Below are positions 1 to 8,750 of a DNA stretch of 64,000 nt, one piece after another. Made by a program: the position numbers and the translations under genes. The stretch is taken from positions 82,219-146,218 of the forward strand of contig JALDYZ010000013.1 in assembly GCA_030028905.1 (NCBI GenBank), given 5' to 3'. The number at the start of each line of letters is the position of its first letter. The first letter of the stretch is position 1. The notes beneath the pieces are model-generated. The model worked only from the letters and a program-made list of their open reading frames with translations. It ran no database searches and had not been told where the DNA came from. Origin of the DNA: Ferirhizobium litorale (GTDB lineage Bacteria > Pseudomonadota > Alphaproteobacteria > Rhizobiales > Rhizobiaceae).

Positions 1-2
1 CG

Positions 3-2183
3 CTCGACGCCCGCAGCGCTGCCATCCGCTCCAGCCTCGTCGGCAGCACGGACGAAATCACGTCGACTCTGGCCGAAGTCGAAAAGGCGCTCGAAGCGCG
101 CAGCGACGCCATCCGCACCAGCATCCACGAGCGGGCCCGCGAAATCGACGCCACGCTCGCCGACGTCGACAAGGCGCTCGAGGCCCGCGGCGCATCCATC
201 CGCGCGACCCTCGACGATCGCACCCGCGAGCTGAACTCGATGCTCGCCGGCCGTTCCACCGAACTGTCGTGCCTGATCGACGACAAGGCCCGCCCGGTCA
301 TCGACGAGTATGCCGCCGCCGGCCGCGCCGCCGCCGAGCAGATCGCGTCGGCGACCGCCGAAAGCGCCAATCGCCTTCGCAACGAGAATGCCGCCCTGAT
401 CAGCGCCATCACCTCGCGTGCCGAGAGCACCGCCAATGCCATCAACCAGATGGAATCGAGCCTTGCGACCAGCGTCACCAGCCTCATCGCCCGCCTGGCG
501 GAGAGCAATTCCGGCATAGCGTCGGTGATCCGAAGCGCGGCGGCCGAACTGGGCGCTGTCGACGAAAGCCTCAGTTCCACCGGCAACCGCTTTGCCGAGA
601 CCGCGACGCGTGCCGCCGACATGGTTTCCACCTCGTCCCGCCTGCTGGAAGGCAAGGTGGAGCGGCTATCGCAGATTTCGGGCCAGACCCTGTCGCAGGT
701 CGGCGGCATCGTCGGTCGCTTCGAGGAACACTCCAAGGTACTCGGTCAGGCTTCGGAACTGCTGTCCGCTGCCCAGTCGAACCTTGTCAACACGCTCGAG
801 GAACGCGAGGACGCGCTGCGCACGCTGGCCGTCGGGCTGGTACAGCGCTCGGAGGAAATCGAGAACACCATGCGGGCGCTCGGCAACATGGTCGAGGGCG
901 CCTTCGAGCGCACCGAGGAGCGTTCCGCGCAGGTCACCAACAATCTGCGCCAGGGCGTCCAGGCCTCCTTTGCCGACGTCGACAAGTTCCTCTCGGAAGC
1001 CGAGAAGCGCGCCCAGACGACTGCCGAATCCATGCGCACGGCCGTACAGGAAGCTGGAGCCGATGCAACGCGCGCCGTCTCCGCCGCCTTCGAGGACGCA
1101 GAACGGCGCTCCGGCGCCCTCGCCCATCGCTTGCGTGGCGGGCTCTCCTCGTCCCTCAGCGACGTCGAGAAGGCCCTTGGCGAGGCTGCGCAGAAGTCGG
1201 ATGCAACCGCGGGTCACCTGCGCGAGGCGGTTCGCCAGGCCGTCGAGGAGGCTGTCGGACGCTTCTCGGGTGCTACCGACGAGATCCGCCGTTCGGCCAA
1301 CGACATCCGCAAGGAACTCGACCTGACCCGCAGCGAGCTGAAGCGTGGCGCTTTCGACCTGCCGGAAGAAGCGAAGGAAAGCGCGGCCGCGATGCGTCGG
1401 GCCGTGTCGGAGCAGATCAAGGCCCTGCAGGACATCTCGTCTCTCGTCGGCCGTTCCGCACAGCAACTCGAAATCTCCGAGCCGATGGCGCGCGCGCTTT
1501 CGGCAGCGCAGTCGGCACAGCCGGCCCCGCGCCCGCAACCGCCTGTCCAGGCAAGCCAGCCGGCGGCTCCGGCCAGCCAGCCTCGCAGCGGCGAACCTGT
1601 CGGTCTGCGCGGCAGCCTTGCCGATGATCGTCCGGCACAGCCCGCACAGGCACCGGCCCGCGCCGTCGAATCGGCCCCGAGACCGGCAGCGACCGAGCAG
1701 CCCGGTGGCTGGATCAGCGACCTCCTGCGCGGCGCCTCCCGCGAAGAGGCAAGCCAGCCGGCGCCCCGCCAGCAACAGGCACCGCGCCCGGCCGAGCCGG
1801 CGCAGGCAGTCCGGCAGGGTGATACCCGCAACCCGCGCCACGTGGTCGAATCCCTCAACTCGCTGTCGGTGGATATCGCCCGGGCGATCGACCATGACGC
1901 CTCGGTCGAGTTGTGGCGCCGCTACCAGCGCGGCGAACGCGATGTCTTCACCCGTCGGCTCTATACGCTGAAGGGTCAGCAGACCTTCGACGAGATCAAG
2001 CGCAAGTACGACCGCGAGCCGGAATTCCGCACCGCAGTCGATCGCTACATCGCCGATTTCGAAAAGCTGCTCGCCGATGTCGCCCGCACCGACCGCGACA
2101 AGTCCATCACCCAGTCCTACCTGACCTCGGACACCGGCAAGGTCTACACCATGCTGGCGCATGCCGCAGGCCGGTTCAGCTGA
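3..2183 (+). CDS. rgsE: Growth pole ring-type protein RgsE/GPR, C-terminal part (5' end outside window)
   Basis: The reading frame is open from the first full codon of the window to the TGA at 2181-2183, so this is the last 726 residues of a larger protein. The visible part starts with imperfect repeats built round 'LADVDKALEAR' and continues as a long Ala/Glu/Arg-rich helical, coiled-coil region. A Pro/Gln/Ala-rich linker follows at about residues 500-610, then a compact C-terminal segment with a 'LWRRYQRGERDVF' motif. Rhizobiales make a very large apolipoprotein-like protein of this kind, called GPR in Agrobacterium and RgsE in Sinorhizobium, which organises the growing cell pole. Assignment rests on the repeat type, the C-terminal segment and the neighbouring gene set. 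The N-terminal part, expected to carry the membrane anchor, is not visible. Older annotations often call such proteins kinesin-like. Confidence 0.72.
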   Translation, partial: LDARSAAIRSSLVGSTDEITSTLAEVEKALEARSDAIRTSIHERAREIDATLADVDKALEARGASIRATLDDRTRELNSMLAGRSTELSCLIDDKARPVIDEYAAAGRAAAEQIASATAESANRLRNENAALISAITSRAESTANAINQMESSLATSVTSLIARLAESNSGIASVIRSAAAELGAVDESLSSTGNRFAETATRAADMVSTSSRLLEGKVERLSQISGQTLSQVGGIVGRFEEHSKVLGQASELLSAAQSNLVNTLEEREDALRTLAVGLVQRSEEIENTMRALGNMVEGAFERTEERSAQVTNNLRQGVQASFADVDKFLSEAEKRAQTTAESMRTAVQEAGADATRAVSAAFEDAERRSGALAHRLRGGLSSSLSDVEKALGEAAQKSDATAGHLREAVRQAVEEAVGRFSGATDEIRRSANDIRKELDLTRSELKRGAFDLPEEAKESAAAMRRAVSEQIKALQDISSLVGRSAQQLEISEPMARALSAAQSAQPAPRPQPPVQASQPAAPASQPRSGEPVGLRGSLADDRPAQPAQAPARAVESAPRPAATEQPGGWISDLLRGASREEASQPAPRQQQAPRPAEPAQAVRQGDTRNPRHVVESLNSLSVDIARAIDHDASVELWRRYQRGERDVFTRRLYTLKGQQTFDEIKRKYDREPEFRTAVDRYIADFEKLLADVARTDRDKSITQSYLTSDTGKVYTMLAHAAGRFS

Positions 2184-2212
2184 TCGGCACAAACTTATGA
2201 TTTGACATCGGA

Positions 2213-2239
2213 AACGGTCGCTTCGGCGGCCGTTTTTTT
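2213..2239 (+). terminator. Intrinsic terminator after rgsE
   Basis: A 9-bp stem (2213-2221 with 2226-2234, one G-T pair) closed by a TTCG tetraloop is followed directly by a T-run. It lies about 30 bases after the rgsE stop codon and before the convergent Mla operon. Confidence 0.85.
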
Positions 2240-2325
2240 GTTTTGGGGTCGAGGAAGGCAGTTCACAAAAAATGCCCCGTAAATCACGACGGATTTCCGG
2301 GGCTCATGTCTGTCGTGCAAAGGCG

Positions 2326-2940
2326 TCAGACGGACTGCAACGTCCAGTCGACGATATCCTTGGTGACCGCAGCAAAGGCGCTGTTGAGGCCGTCGACATA
2401 GGCGACGTTGCCGGGTCCGCGTACGGGCGCATAGGCCTGGAACACACGCTGCCTGCGCACCGTGCCATCGCGATCGTTGAGGATCTTGACCGCAATCTCG
2501 ATATGGGCCCGCGTGCCGCCGCCGACGACAACCTCGAAGGCGCGAATCTCGCTCACCACCTGGTAGTCGATGGCGAGCCCCTGTCCCGGCTTGCCGACCC
2601 CGCCGAGCTTGCCGGTGCTTTCGAGCGACTCCACCAGCCGTGACTGCACCAGCCGCGGCAGGCTGTCGCTCCACTGCGACCTGGCGAGATACTGCACCTC
2701 CGTCGGGGACACCCGGATGACGATCTGATCGCCGCCGATCATCTTGAGCGCCGATGGCTCCGGAACGAGGATCTGCCGGTTGCGGGCGCCCGCGCCGTCG
2801 GCGACCGAGATCGCCGTGAGATCGAAGGTATCGCTGGTGGCCGCGCGGCTGCCGCAACTGGAAAGTCCCGCCGCCAACGGCAGCAGAAGCAGGGCGATAC
2901 CGGCAACGGGCCGGATACGTCCGGCATTCGATACTCTCAT
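2326..2940 (-). CDS. ABC-type transport auxiliary lipoprotein of the Mla-like operon
   Basis: A 204-residue lipoprotein. The ATG at 2938-2940 is preferred to an upstream GTG at 2962-2964 because a purine-rich ribosome site (AGGACAGGGG) precedes it. Residues 9-28 form a hydrophobic signal, and 'LSSC' (Cys29) is a lipobox. The rest resembles the PqiC-like auxiliary lipoproteins found as the last gene of MCE transporter operons, where they sit in the periplasm and are thought to link the inner-membrane complex with the outer membrane. It is the fourth gene of a minus-strand operon after mlaE-mlaF-mlaD, starting 26 bases after the mlaD stop. The precise mechanical role is inferred from context. 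Confidence 0.82.
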   Translation of the reverse strand: MRVSNAGRIRPVAGIALLLLPLAAGLSSCGSRAATSDTFDLTAISVADGAGARNRQILVPEPSALKMIGGDQIVIRVSPTEVQYLARSQWSDSLPRLVQSRLVESLESTGKLGGVGKPGQGLAIDYQVVSEIRAFEVVVGGGTRAHIEIAVKILNDRDGTVRRQRVFQAYAPVRGPGNVAYVDGLNSAFAAVTKDIVDWTLQSV

Positions 2941-2966
2941 TGTCCCCTGTCCTTCCCCGCCCACTT

Positions 2967-4337
2967 CTAGTACCGCGACCGGCCGTTGTATTCCTTGACC
3001 GTTTCTCCGCCGAAGAGCAGCCTCTGTGGATCCCGGTCGAATCCGCTGATCGTGCTGTTCAGGTTGTTCACGGTCCGCCGGGCGTCCTCGATCAGCGCCT
3101 GAGCGTCACGCAGCCCTGTTCCCGTGAAGCGGGAAAGGTTGTCCGCAATCGGTCCTATACGAGCATTAAGTGAGTCGGCAACTTTCTTGAAGGACTCAAG
3201 CGTCGCCCGCGCTTCGGTAAAGAGGGATTGCGTGTCGCCTGAGCCAAGAAGTCCGTCGACCTTGGCAAGCACGCCATCGACGCGCTTGGACGCGCCGCTG
3301 AGCGTGTTGGCGATCTGCTTGGCATCGGCGATGATCTGGTCGATGTCCTGCTCGTGGTTGTCGATCGTCTTGCCGAGATTGCGGAAGGACGCCGCGGCTT
3401 CGCGCGCATCGGCCGTCGCGGCAGAGATATTGTTGACCGACGTGCTGACCTTTTCGGTGTCGACCGCCGCAACCAGCTTCTCAACCCGGTCCAGCGTCTT
3501 CTCTGCATTCTCGCCGAACTGCCGGAAGGTATCTGCGGTCTGGCGGAAGCTCTCGATGGTGGGCTTTATGTCGCCCGAAGCGCTCGCGATGTCGTTGCTC
3601 ACCTTCTCGGCATTGCTGACGACCGCCCTGATCTTGTTGGCGTCCACGGCCTTTACCAAGTTCTCGACGGCAACAAGGGTCGCGTCCAGGCGGCCGGAAA
3701 TCCCCGTGATCGTGGTGGACAGGGCGCTCACGCTTTCGAGGAACTTGTCGACCCCGCCTGCATTGTCGCTCAGCGCCTTGGAGAAGACTTCGGCGTTCTT
3801 CACGGTGTTCGTCAACGGCACGCGTGCATCGGTCACGAAAGCCTGGATCTCACCGATGGCGTCGTTGGCGCGGTCAAGGATCTTGTCGGCGGTCGCCAAG
3901 AGGTTGGTTACGCTCGACTGGTCCGCCAGAAGCACGGCGCGCTCGCCGGTATCGATTGCACGCTGTAGGATGTTGACGTCTTCCTTCCGGCCGCCCGAAA
4001 GCTCGATATAGGCTGCGCCCGTCAAGCCCTGAACCTCGAGTATCGCACGGGTCGACGCATATACGGGAGCATCGGCGCGGACCTCGGTGAGCGCGATCGA
4101 GTACCGTGGATCATTTGCGTCGATAGCAAGGCTGCGAACCGAACCGACCGGAATACCGTTGAACCGGACCGGCGAGCCGATGCTGAGCCCGTTGGCCGAT
4201 CCCGGAATACGGATGGTCAGTTCCGCAAGCGGACCCCCGCGGCCGTATTCCGCCATCCAGTAGACGAAACCGAATGCCGCGACGATCACCATCACCGTGA
4301 AGAATCCGACAATTGCGTAGTTCGCTTTGGTTTCCAT
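2967..4337 (-). CDS. mlaD: MlaD family MCE-domain protein
   Basis: A 456-residue protein starting 'METKANYAIVG', a typical start for this family in rhizobia; a GTG 12 bases upstream is also possible. One N-terminal membrane helix (about residues 8-30) is followed by the MCE domain (about 35-115, with 'VRFNGIPVGSV'). A long alpha-helical region to the C-terminus has repeats of 'VEKLVAAVDTEKV' and 'VENLVKAVDANKI' type. MCE proteins form hexameric rings or tubes that carry phospholipid or other hydrophobic substrates across the periplasm. The protein is much longer than E. coli MlaD (about 180 residues), so the helical tail could form a longer channel. It is co-transcribed with the ATPase and permease genes. 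Confidence 0.9.
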   Translation of the reverse strand: METKANYAIVGFFTVMVIVAAFGFVYWMAEYGRGGPLAELTIRIPGSANGLSIGSPVRFNGIPVGSVRSLAIDANDPRYSIALTEVRADAPVYASTRAILEVQGLTGAAYIELSGGRKEDVNILQRAIDTGERAVLLADQSSVTNLLATADKILDRANDAIGEIQAFVTDARVPLTNTVKNAEVFSKALSDNAGGVDKFLESVSALSTTITGISGRLDATLVAVENLVKAVDANKIRAVVSNAEKVSNDIASASGDIKPTIESFRQTADTFRQFGENAEKTLDRVEKLVAAVDTEKVSTSVNNISAATADAREAAASFRNLGKTIDNHEQDIDQIIADAKQIANTLSGASKRVDGVLAKVDGLLGSGDTQSLFTEARATLESFKKVADSLNARIGPIADNLSRFTGTGLRDAQALIEDARRTVNNLNSTISGFDRDPQRLLFGGETVKEYNGRSRY

Positions 4338-4376
4338 CGTTCCAGTCACTTCCGTCGAATAATCGTGGTTTCCGGT

Positions 4377-5186
4377 TCACTTGTCGTCATGTCCGGGGAC
4401 GACAATCGATCGCGCCCGTTTGCCGCGGAAATAGGATTTCACCCATGGTTCGTCGCATTTCAGCATGTCTTCGATCGTGCCTTCCACCAATACGCGTTTG
4501 CTTCCGAGCACCGCAATACGGTCGCAGACCGAAAACAGGCTGTCGAGGTCGTGGGTCACCATATACACGGTCAGGCCGAGCGCATCGCGAAGGCTGGCGA
4601 TCAGCTCGTCGAATTCCGCAGCCCCGATAGGATCGAGGCCGGAGGTCGGCTCGTCGAGGAAGACGAGGTCGGGATCGAGCGCCAGTGCCCGCGCCAGCGC
4701 CGCGCGCTTGATCATGCCGCCGGAAAGTTCCGACGGATACTTGTCGCGCGCGTCGGCGGCGAGCCCCACCAGTTCGATCTTCAAGGCGGCGAGTTCGTCC
4801 ATCAGCGCCTGCGGCAAGTCGAGATACTCCCGCATGGGGAGCTGTATATTCTCCTTGACCGTCAACGCCGAGAACAATGCGCCTTGCTGGAAGAGCACGC
4901 CGACCCGCATGTCGAGCGCCATGCGTTCCGCCTCGCTGGCAGCATCATAGTCTGTCCCGAGGATGCGGATCTTGCCCGAACGACGTGGCACCAGTCGCAG
5001 CACCGTCCTGAGCAGCACCGATTTGCCCGCGCCGGAAGCACCGACGAAGCCGAGGATCTCGCCGCGGTAGACGTCGAGGTTCAGCTTGTCGAGAACGATC
5101 TTCGAGCCGAAGCCGACCGTGACGTCCTGTACCGACAGGACGGCTTCCCGGGTCGTCGCGACATTGGCTGGCCTGAGTGCGTTCAA
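4377..5186 (-). CDS. mlaF: MlaF-type ABC transporter ATP-binding protein
   Basis: A 269-residue cytoplasmic ATPase that powers the lipid transporter. It has Walker A 'GASGAGKS' (residues 49-56), the ABC signature 'LSGGM' (154-158), Walker B 'LVFLDE' (174-179) and a switch His in 'MVTHD'. The signature ends in Met where many importers have Gln, as is usual in MlaF/Ttg2A proteins. It lies 12 bases downstream of the permease gene and 39 bases upstream of mlaD, so it is part of the same operon. Confidence 0.92.
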   Translation of the reverse strand: MNALRPANVATTREAVLSVQDVTVGFGSKIVLDKLNLDVYRGEILGFVGASGAGKSVLLRTVLRLVPRRSGKIRILGTDYDAASEAERMALDMRVGVLFQQGALFSALTVKENIQLPMREYLDLPQALMDELAALKIELVGLAADARDKYPSELSGGMIKRAALARALALDPDLVFLDEPTSGLDPIGAAEFDELIASLRDALGLTVYMVTHDLDSLFSVCDRIAVLGSKRVLVEGTIEDMLKCDEPWVKSYFRGKRARSIVVPGHDDK

Positions 5187-5198
5187 CGATCCCGTTCC

Positions 5199-6353
5199 CT
5201 AAAAATCGATGGCTGCGTAGAACATCGCAAAAAGCCCGTCCACCAGAATGACCACGAATATTGCCTTCACCACCGAGGACGTCACATGTTGGCCGAGCGA
5301 TTCCGCGCTGCCGCCGACCTTCATGCCCTCGACCGCCGCAACTATGCCGATGATCAGCGCCATGAACGGCGCCTTGATCATGCCGGAAACCACTGTGGAA
5401 AGGTCCACTGCTTCGTGCAGCCTGGAAAGAAACGTCTGGAAGGTGATGCCGGAGTAGGTCCATGAAACGACCGCGGCACCGAACAGCGCGGCGAAGTTGG
5501 CAACGACGGTCAGCAGCGGCAGCACCACCGTCAGTGCCACCAACCTCGGAAAAATCAGCACGCCGACGGGATTGAGCCCCATGACGGTCAAAGCATCGAT
5601 CTCCTCGCGCATCTTCATGGAGCCGATTTCGGCCGTGATGGCGCTGCCCGAGCGGCCGGCGATCATGATCGCGGTCAAGAGTACGCCGATCTCGCGCAAC
5701 TGCAGGATCCCGACCAGGTCGACGACGAAGATCTCGGCGCCGAAATAGCGAAGCTGGAATGCGCCTTGCTGCGCGATGATCGCCCCGATCAAGAACGACA
5801 TCAGCAGGATGATCGGCACTGCCCGCACGCCCATGTGATCCATCTGGTTCACGATCGATGCCGGTGACACGCCGCTGCCGCGTCCGAATTTCATCTGCGC
5901 GCCGCGCACCGCCGAACCGAGAATGTACATGGAGGCAACGAAATCCTTCCATGTGTCGACAGCCAGAACGCCGACCGGCGTGAACGCCCTCTCGAACAGC
6001 GAAGGCTTCTTTCCCGTATCCGGTTCGGGTTCATCCAGCTTTTCCGGCAGGGTCGCGATGAGTTCGTCAATGCGAGCGTTCGATCCGGTAAGCGTAACTT
6101 GAGCCCCCTGGCCCTGGACCGTCGTCATCAGGCGGCGGATCAGCCACGCACCCGCAGTATCGATATTGTGCACTTTTGAAAGGTCGATCTCGACGGCGCC
6201 GCCCGGATTTCGCTGCGACAGGTTTGCAAGATCCTTGAGAACCGGCCCGATCCCCATGCTTCGCCAGTTGCCAGCCAGCCGGTAGCGGCAGCCCTGCCCC
6301 TCGGGCAGTTGCTCTACGGCAACAGATGCGGCGTGGATCTCTTCTGGCTTCAA
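5199..6353 (-). CDS. mlaE: MlaE-type permease with fused N-terminal STAS (MlaB-like) domain
   Basis: A 384-residue protein that appears to start with TTG (6351-6353; 'LKPEEIH'); an in-frame CTG lies 18 bases upstream and no good ribosome site decides between them. Residues 1-110 look like a STAS domain ('SKVHNIDTAGAWLIRRLM'), the fold of the separate MlaB protein of E. coli. The remainder is the MlaE permease with about five or six membrane helices and conserved 'EIGSMKMREEIDALTVMG' and 'GMIKAPFMALIIG' segments. The fusion explains why no mlaB gene is present. It is the first gene of the operon and is divergent from the epimerase gene. Confidence 0.9.
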   Translation of the reverse strand: MKPEEIHAASVAVEQLPEGQGCRYRLAGNWRSMGIGPVLKDLANLSQRNPGGAVEIDLSKVHNIDTAGAWLIRRLMTTVQGQGAQVTLTGSNARIDELIATLPEKLDEPEPDTGKKPSLFERAFTPVGVLAVDTWKDFVASMYILGSAVRGAQMKFGRGSGVSPASIVNQMDHMGVRAVPIILLMSFLIGAIIAQQGAFQLRYFGAEIFVVDLVGILQLREIGVLLTAIMIAGRSGSAITAEIGSMKMREEIDALTVMGLNPVGVLIFPRLVALTVVLPLLTVVANFAALFGAAVVSWTYSGITFQTFLSRLHEAVDLSTVVSGMIKAPFMALIIGIVAAVEGMKVGGSAESLGQHVTSSVVKAIFVVILVDGLFAMFYAAIDF

Positions 6354-6482
6354 ATCGCTTGCATCTTTCAGGGGTTAGGACAACATCACCGACTCACGAC
6401 GGCGCACGACAGTTGTGCCATCTACCGGGCCTGCAATATAGCCGCGTGGGCCGAATTTCCATGCAGCAGCAAAGTGAAAACC

Positions 6483-7466
6483 ATGTCGCGTTACATCGAA
6501 ACAACAATGACCGCTTTTCCGATCGCCGGCTCGTTCACCATTTCGCGTGGCAGCAAGACCGAAGCCGAAGTCGTCACCTGTGTGATCCACGATGGCGTCC
6601 ATCGTGGTCATGGCGAATGCGTTCCCTACGGGCGTTACGGCGAGACGATCGACAGCGTCATGGCACAGATCGCGGCGGTTGCCGGGGCGATTGCGGGGGG
6701 GCTTGATCGCAATGGCCTGATGGCCGAGATGAAACCGGGCGCGGCACGCAACGCCGTCGATTGCGCCCTGTGGGATCTCGAGGCGAAGCTGTCGGGCACC
6801 TCGGTTGCAAGCAACCTCGGCATTGCTGCGCCGAAACCGCTCACCACGGCCTATACGATCTCGCTCGGCGAACCGGAGGCGATGGCCGCGCAGGCAGCCG
6901 CCCATGCCCATCGCGACCTCCTGAAGGTGAAGGTCGGGACCCCGGACGACCGCAGCCGCATCCGCGCGGTGCGCGCTGGCGCCCCGAACAGCACGATCAT
7001 ATTGGATGCCAACGAGGGCTGGAGCGAGGAAACGATCGCCGCGCATATCGCGGTCGCGGCGGAAGAGCGCATAGCCCTCATCGAACAGCCGCTGCCGGCC
7101 GGCCACGATGCCATCCTCGCGGCAATCGACCGCACGGTTACCATCTGCGCCGACGAGAGCGTCCACGACCGAAAGGGCCTCGCCGACCTGCGTGACCGCT
7201 ACGACGCGATCAACATCAAGCTCGACAAGACCGGCGGCCTGACGGAGGCGCTGCTTCTGAAAGAGGAGGCCGAACGCCTCGGATTTCGCATCATGGTGGG
7301 CTGCATGGTCGGCAGTTCGCTGGCCATGGCGCCGGCGGTGTTGCTGGCGCAGGGGGTCGATTTCGTCGATCTTGACGGACCCTTGCTCCTGGCGCGCGAC
7401 CGCGAACCGGGGCTTGTCTACCGCGACTCGCTGGTATTCCCGCCCGAAGCGGCCCTCTGGGGCTGA
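6483..7466 (+). CDS. Enolase-superfamily dipeptide epimerase / N-acyl-amino-acid racemase (DgcA-like)
   Basis: A 327-residue protein starting at the ATG at 6483. It has the capping domain of the mandelate racemase/muconate lactonising family (about 1-115) and a barrel with the catalytic 'KVKVG' pair of lysines, metal ligands in 'ILDANEGW', 'LIEQPLP' and 'CADES', and the second catalytic Lys in 'NIKLDKTGG'. This set of motifs is typical of L-Ala-D/L-Glu epimerases. Rhizobial members are often named DgcA (N-acetyl-D-glutamate racemase), but the usual partner dgcN is not next to it here, so the substrate remains open. Likely roles are recycling of peptidoglycan-derived dipeptides or D-glutamate use. 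Its 3' end overlaps the convergent MFS gene by 49 bases. Confidence 0.85.
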   Translation: MSRYIETTMTAFPIAGSFTISRGSKTEAEVVTCVIHDGVHRGHGECVPYGRYGETIDSVMAQIAAVAGAIAGGLDRNGLMAEMKPGAARNAVDCALWDLEAKLSGTSVASNLGIAAPKPLTTAYTISLGEPEAMAAQAAAHAHRDLLKVKVGTPDDRSRIRAVRAGAPNSTIILDANEGWSEETIAAHIAVAAEERIALIEQPLPAGHDAILAAIDRTVTICADESVHDRKGLADLRDRYDAINIKLDKTGGLTEALLLKEEAERLGFRIMVGCMVGSSLAMAPAVLLAQGVDFVDLDGPLLLARDREPGLVYRDSLVFPPEAALWG

Positions 7467-8644
7467 AGATAGAAGGCGGCGATGACGCAGGCGAGGCCGG
7501 AAAGCGCCACCACCGACATCGTGTAGTAGCCGGATAGGCCGAGCCGGGTGTGGATGAAACCGGAGGCGACGGTCGAAATCGCCATGAACAGACCGTTGTA
7601 GAAGAAGTAGGCCCCCTGGGCCGAGGCCTCCTGCTCCTCCCGCACCGCCCGCACGATCAACCGCTGGATGCCCATGTGGCAGAAGGCGAAGGTAAAGGCA
7701 TGCAGGCATTGCAGCAGCAGGAATCCGAGCATGTCCGTCGCAAGCGGAAACAGGATCCAGCGACAGACCGCCACGGTCGCTCCGAGCCTAATCAGCGTCC
7801 AGGCGGTGAACCTGCGCGCAAGCGGTTGGGAAAAGTAGAAGGCGACGACCTCTGCCAGCACCCCGGCACTCCACAAAATGCCGACCGCTCCACCGGAAAA
7901 GCCGAGCTTCTCCCAATAGATCGAGGAAAAGGCGTATTGCATCGCATGGCTGGCCTGCACCAGCGATGATCCGATCATCACGACCTGGAGATCGCGCCGC
8001 CTGAGCGCGCTCCTGCGCGTTGACGGGTTTTCGCGTTCGGCATCGAGCGTCGTCACGATGCTTTTCCCGACGCGTGGCGCCAGAAAGCCCATCGTGACGG
8101 TCAGGATGAAGCCGAATACCATCGCGGGCAGCACCACCTTGCCGCCCCAGAGGCCGATGAGGTAGCCGCCGACAAGCGTCGACAGAATGAAGGCGAGCGA
8201 TCCCCACATCCGCATCCTGCCGTAATCGTAGCCCCATCGCCGGACGCCGTTGACGAGGATCGCCTCCGTTACCGGCATGTAGGGAGCATAGGTCGCCCCC
8301 TGCAGCGCGTAGACGATCAGCACCGGCCAGAAGCCGTGGGATACGAACAGGGCAAGTGCCGTCAGCAGCGAAAGTCCGCCCGACCAGATCAGCACGGTGG
8401 CGCGCTCCTTCAGCCGGTCGGCCAGCATCGCCACCAGCGGTGCCACGATGATGCGCACGAACATCGGCACGGCAAGGATCGTCCCGATCTCACGGTCGTC
8501 GAGATTGAGCGTCGCCAGCCACACCGGGAAGAACGGCAGCGCGATGCCGTTGACGATCATCGGGGCAGAAAAGGCCAGCGCGCTGCGCTGCGGGAACCAG
8601 CGGGGCACGTCGTCGCTCGACGGCGGCATGCTTGCGGGAATCAT
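7418..8644 (-). CDS. MFS transporter (MFS_1-like / LacY-HcaT type)
   Basis: A 408-residue inner-membrane protein with about 12 hydrophobic helices and the MFS loop 'MLADRLKERATVL' between helices 2 and 3. The 'RMRMWGSLAFI' motif in the N-terminal half and 'AYFFYNGLFMA' in the C-terminal half are typical of the LacY/nucleoside/HcaT-like branch, which usually imports sugars or aromatic acids by proton symport. The substrate cannot be told from sequence. The last 49 bases overlap the end of the epimerase gene on the other strand, so their transcripts would be complementary there. Confidence 0.85.
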   Translation of the reverse strand: MIPASMPPSSDDVPRWFPQRSALAFSAPMIVNGIALPFFPVWLATLNLDDREIGTILAVPMFVRIIVAPLVAMLADRLKERATVLIWSGGLSLLTALALFVSHGFWPVLIVYALQGATYAPYMPVTEAILVNGVRRWGYDYGRMRMWGSLAFILSTLVGGYLIGLWGGKVVLPAMVFGFILTVTMGFLAPRVGKSIVTTLDAERENPSTRRSALRRRDLQVVMIGSSLVQASHAMQYAFSSIYWEKLGFSGGAVGILWSAGVLAEVVAFYFSQPLARRFTAWTLIRLGATVAVCRWILFPLATDMLGFLLLQCLHAFTFAFCHMGIQRLIVRAVREEQEASAQGAYFFYNGLFMAISTVASGFIHTRLGLSGYYTMSVVALSGLACVIAAFYLQPQRAASGGNTSESR

Positions 8645-8750
8645 GATCGGACCTGGAAGGAGGGTACCGGCCTTCCTAGCACGACGTCCGCGGGCCGCCT
8701 ACCATCAATTGTGACGGATGACGGCGCCGAATGTCACAGTCGGTCGCTTC

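Noticed and set aside
2326..2964. Upstream GTG start (2962-2964) for the Mla lipoprotein
   Set aside because: It would add 'MGGEGQGT' ahead of the signal peptide; those bases look like the ribosome site for the ATG at 2938-2940.
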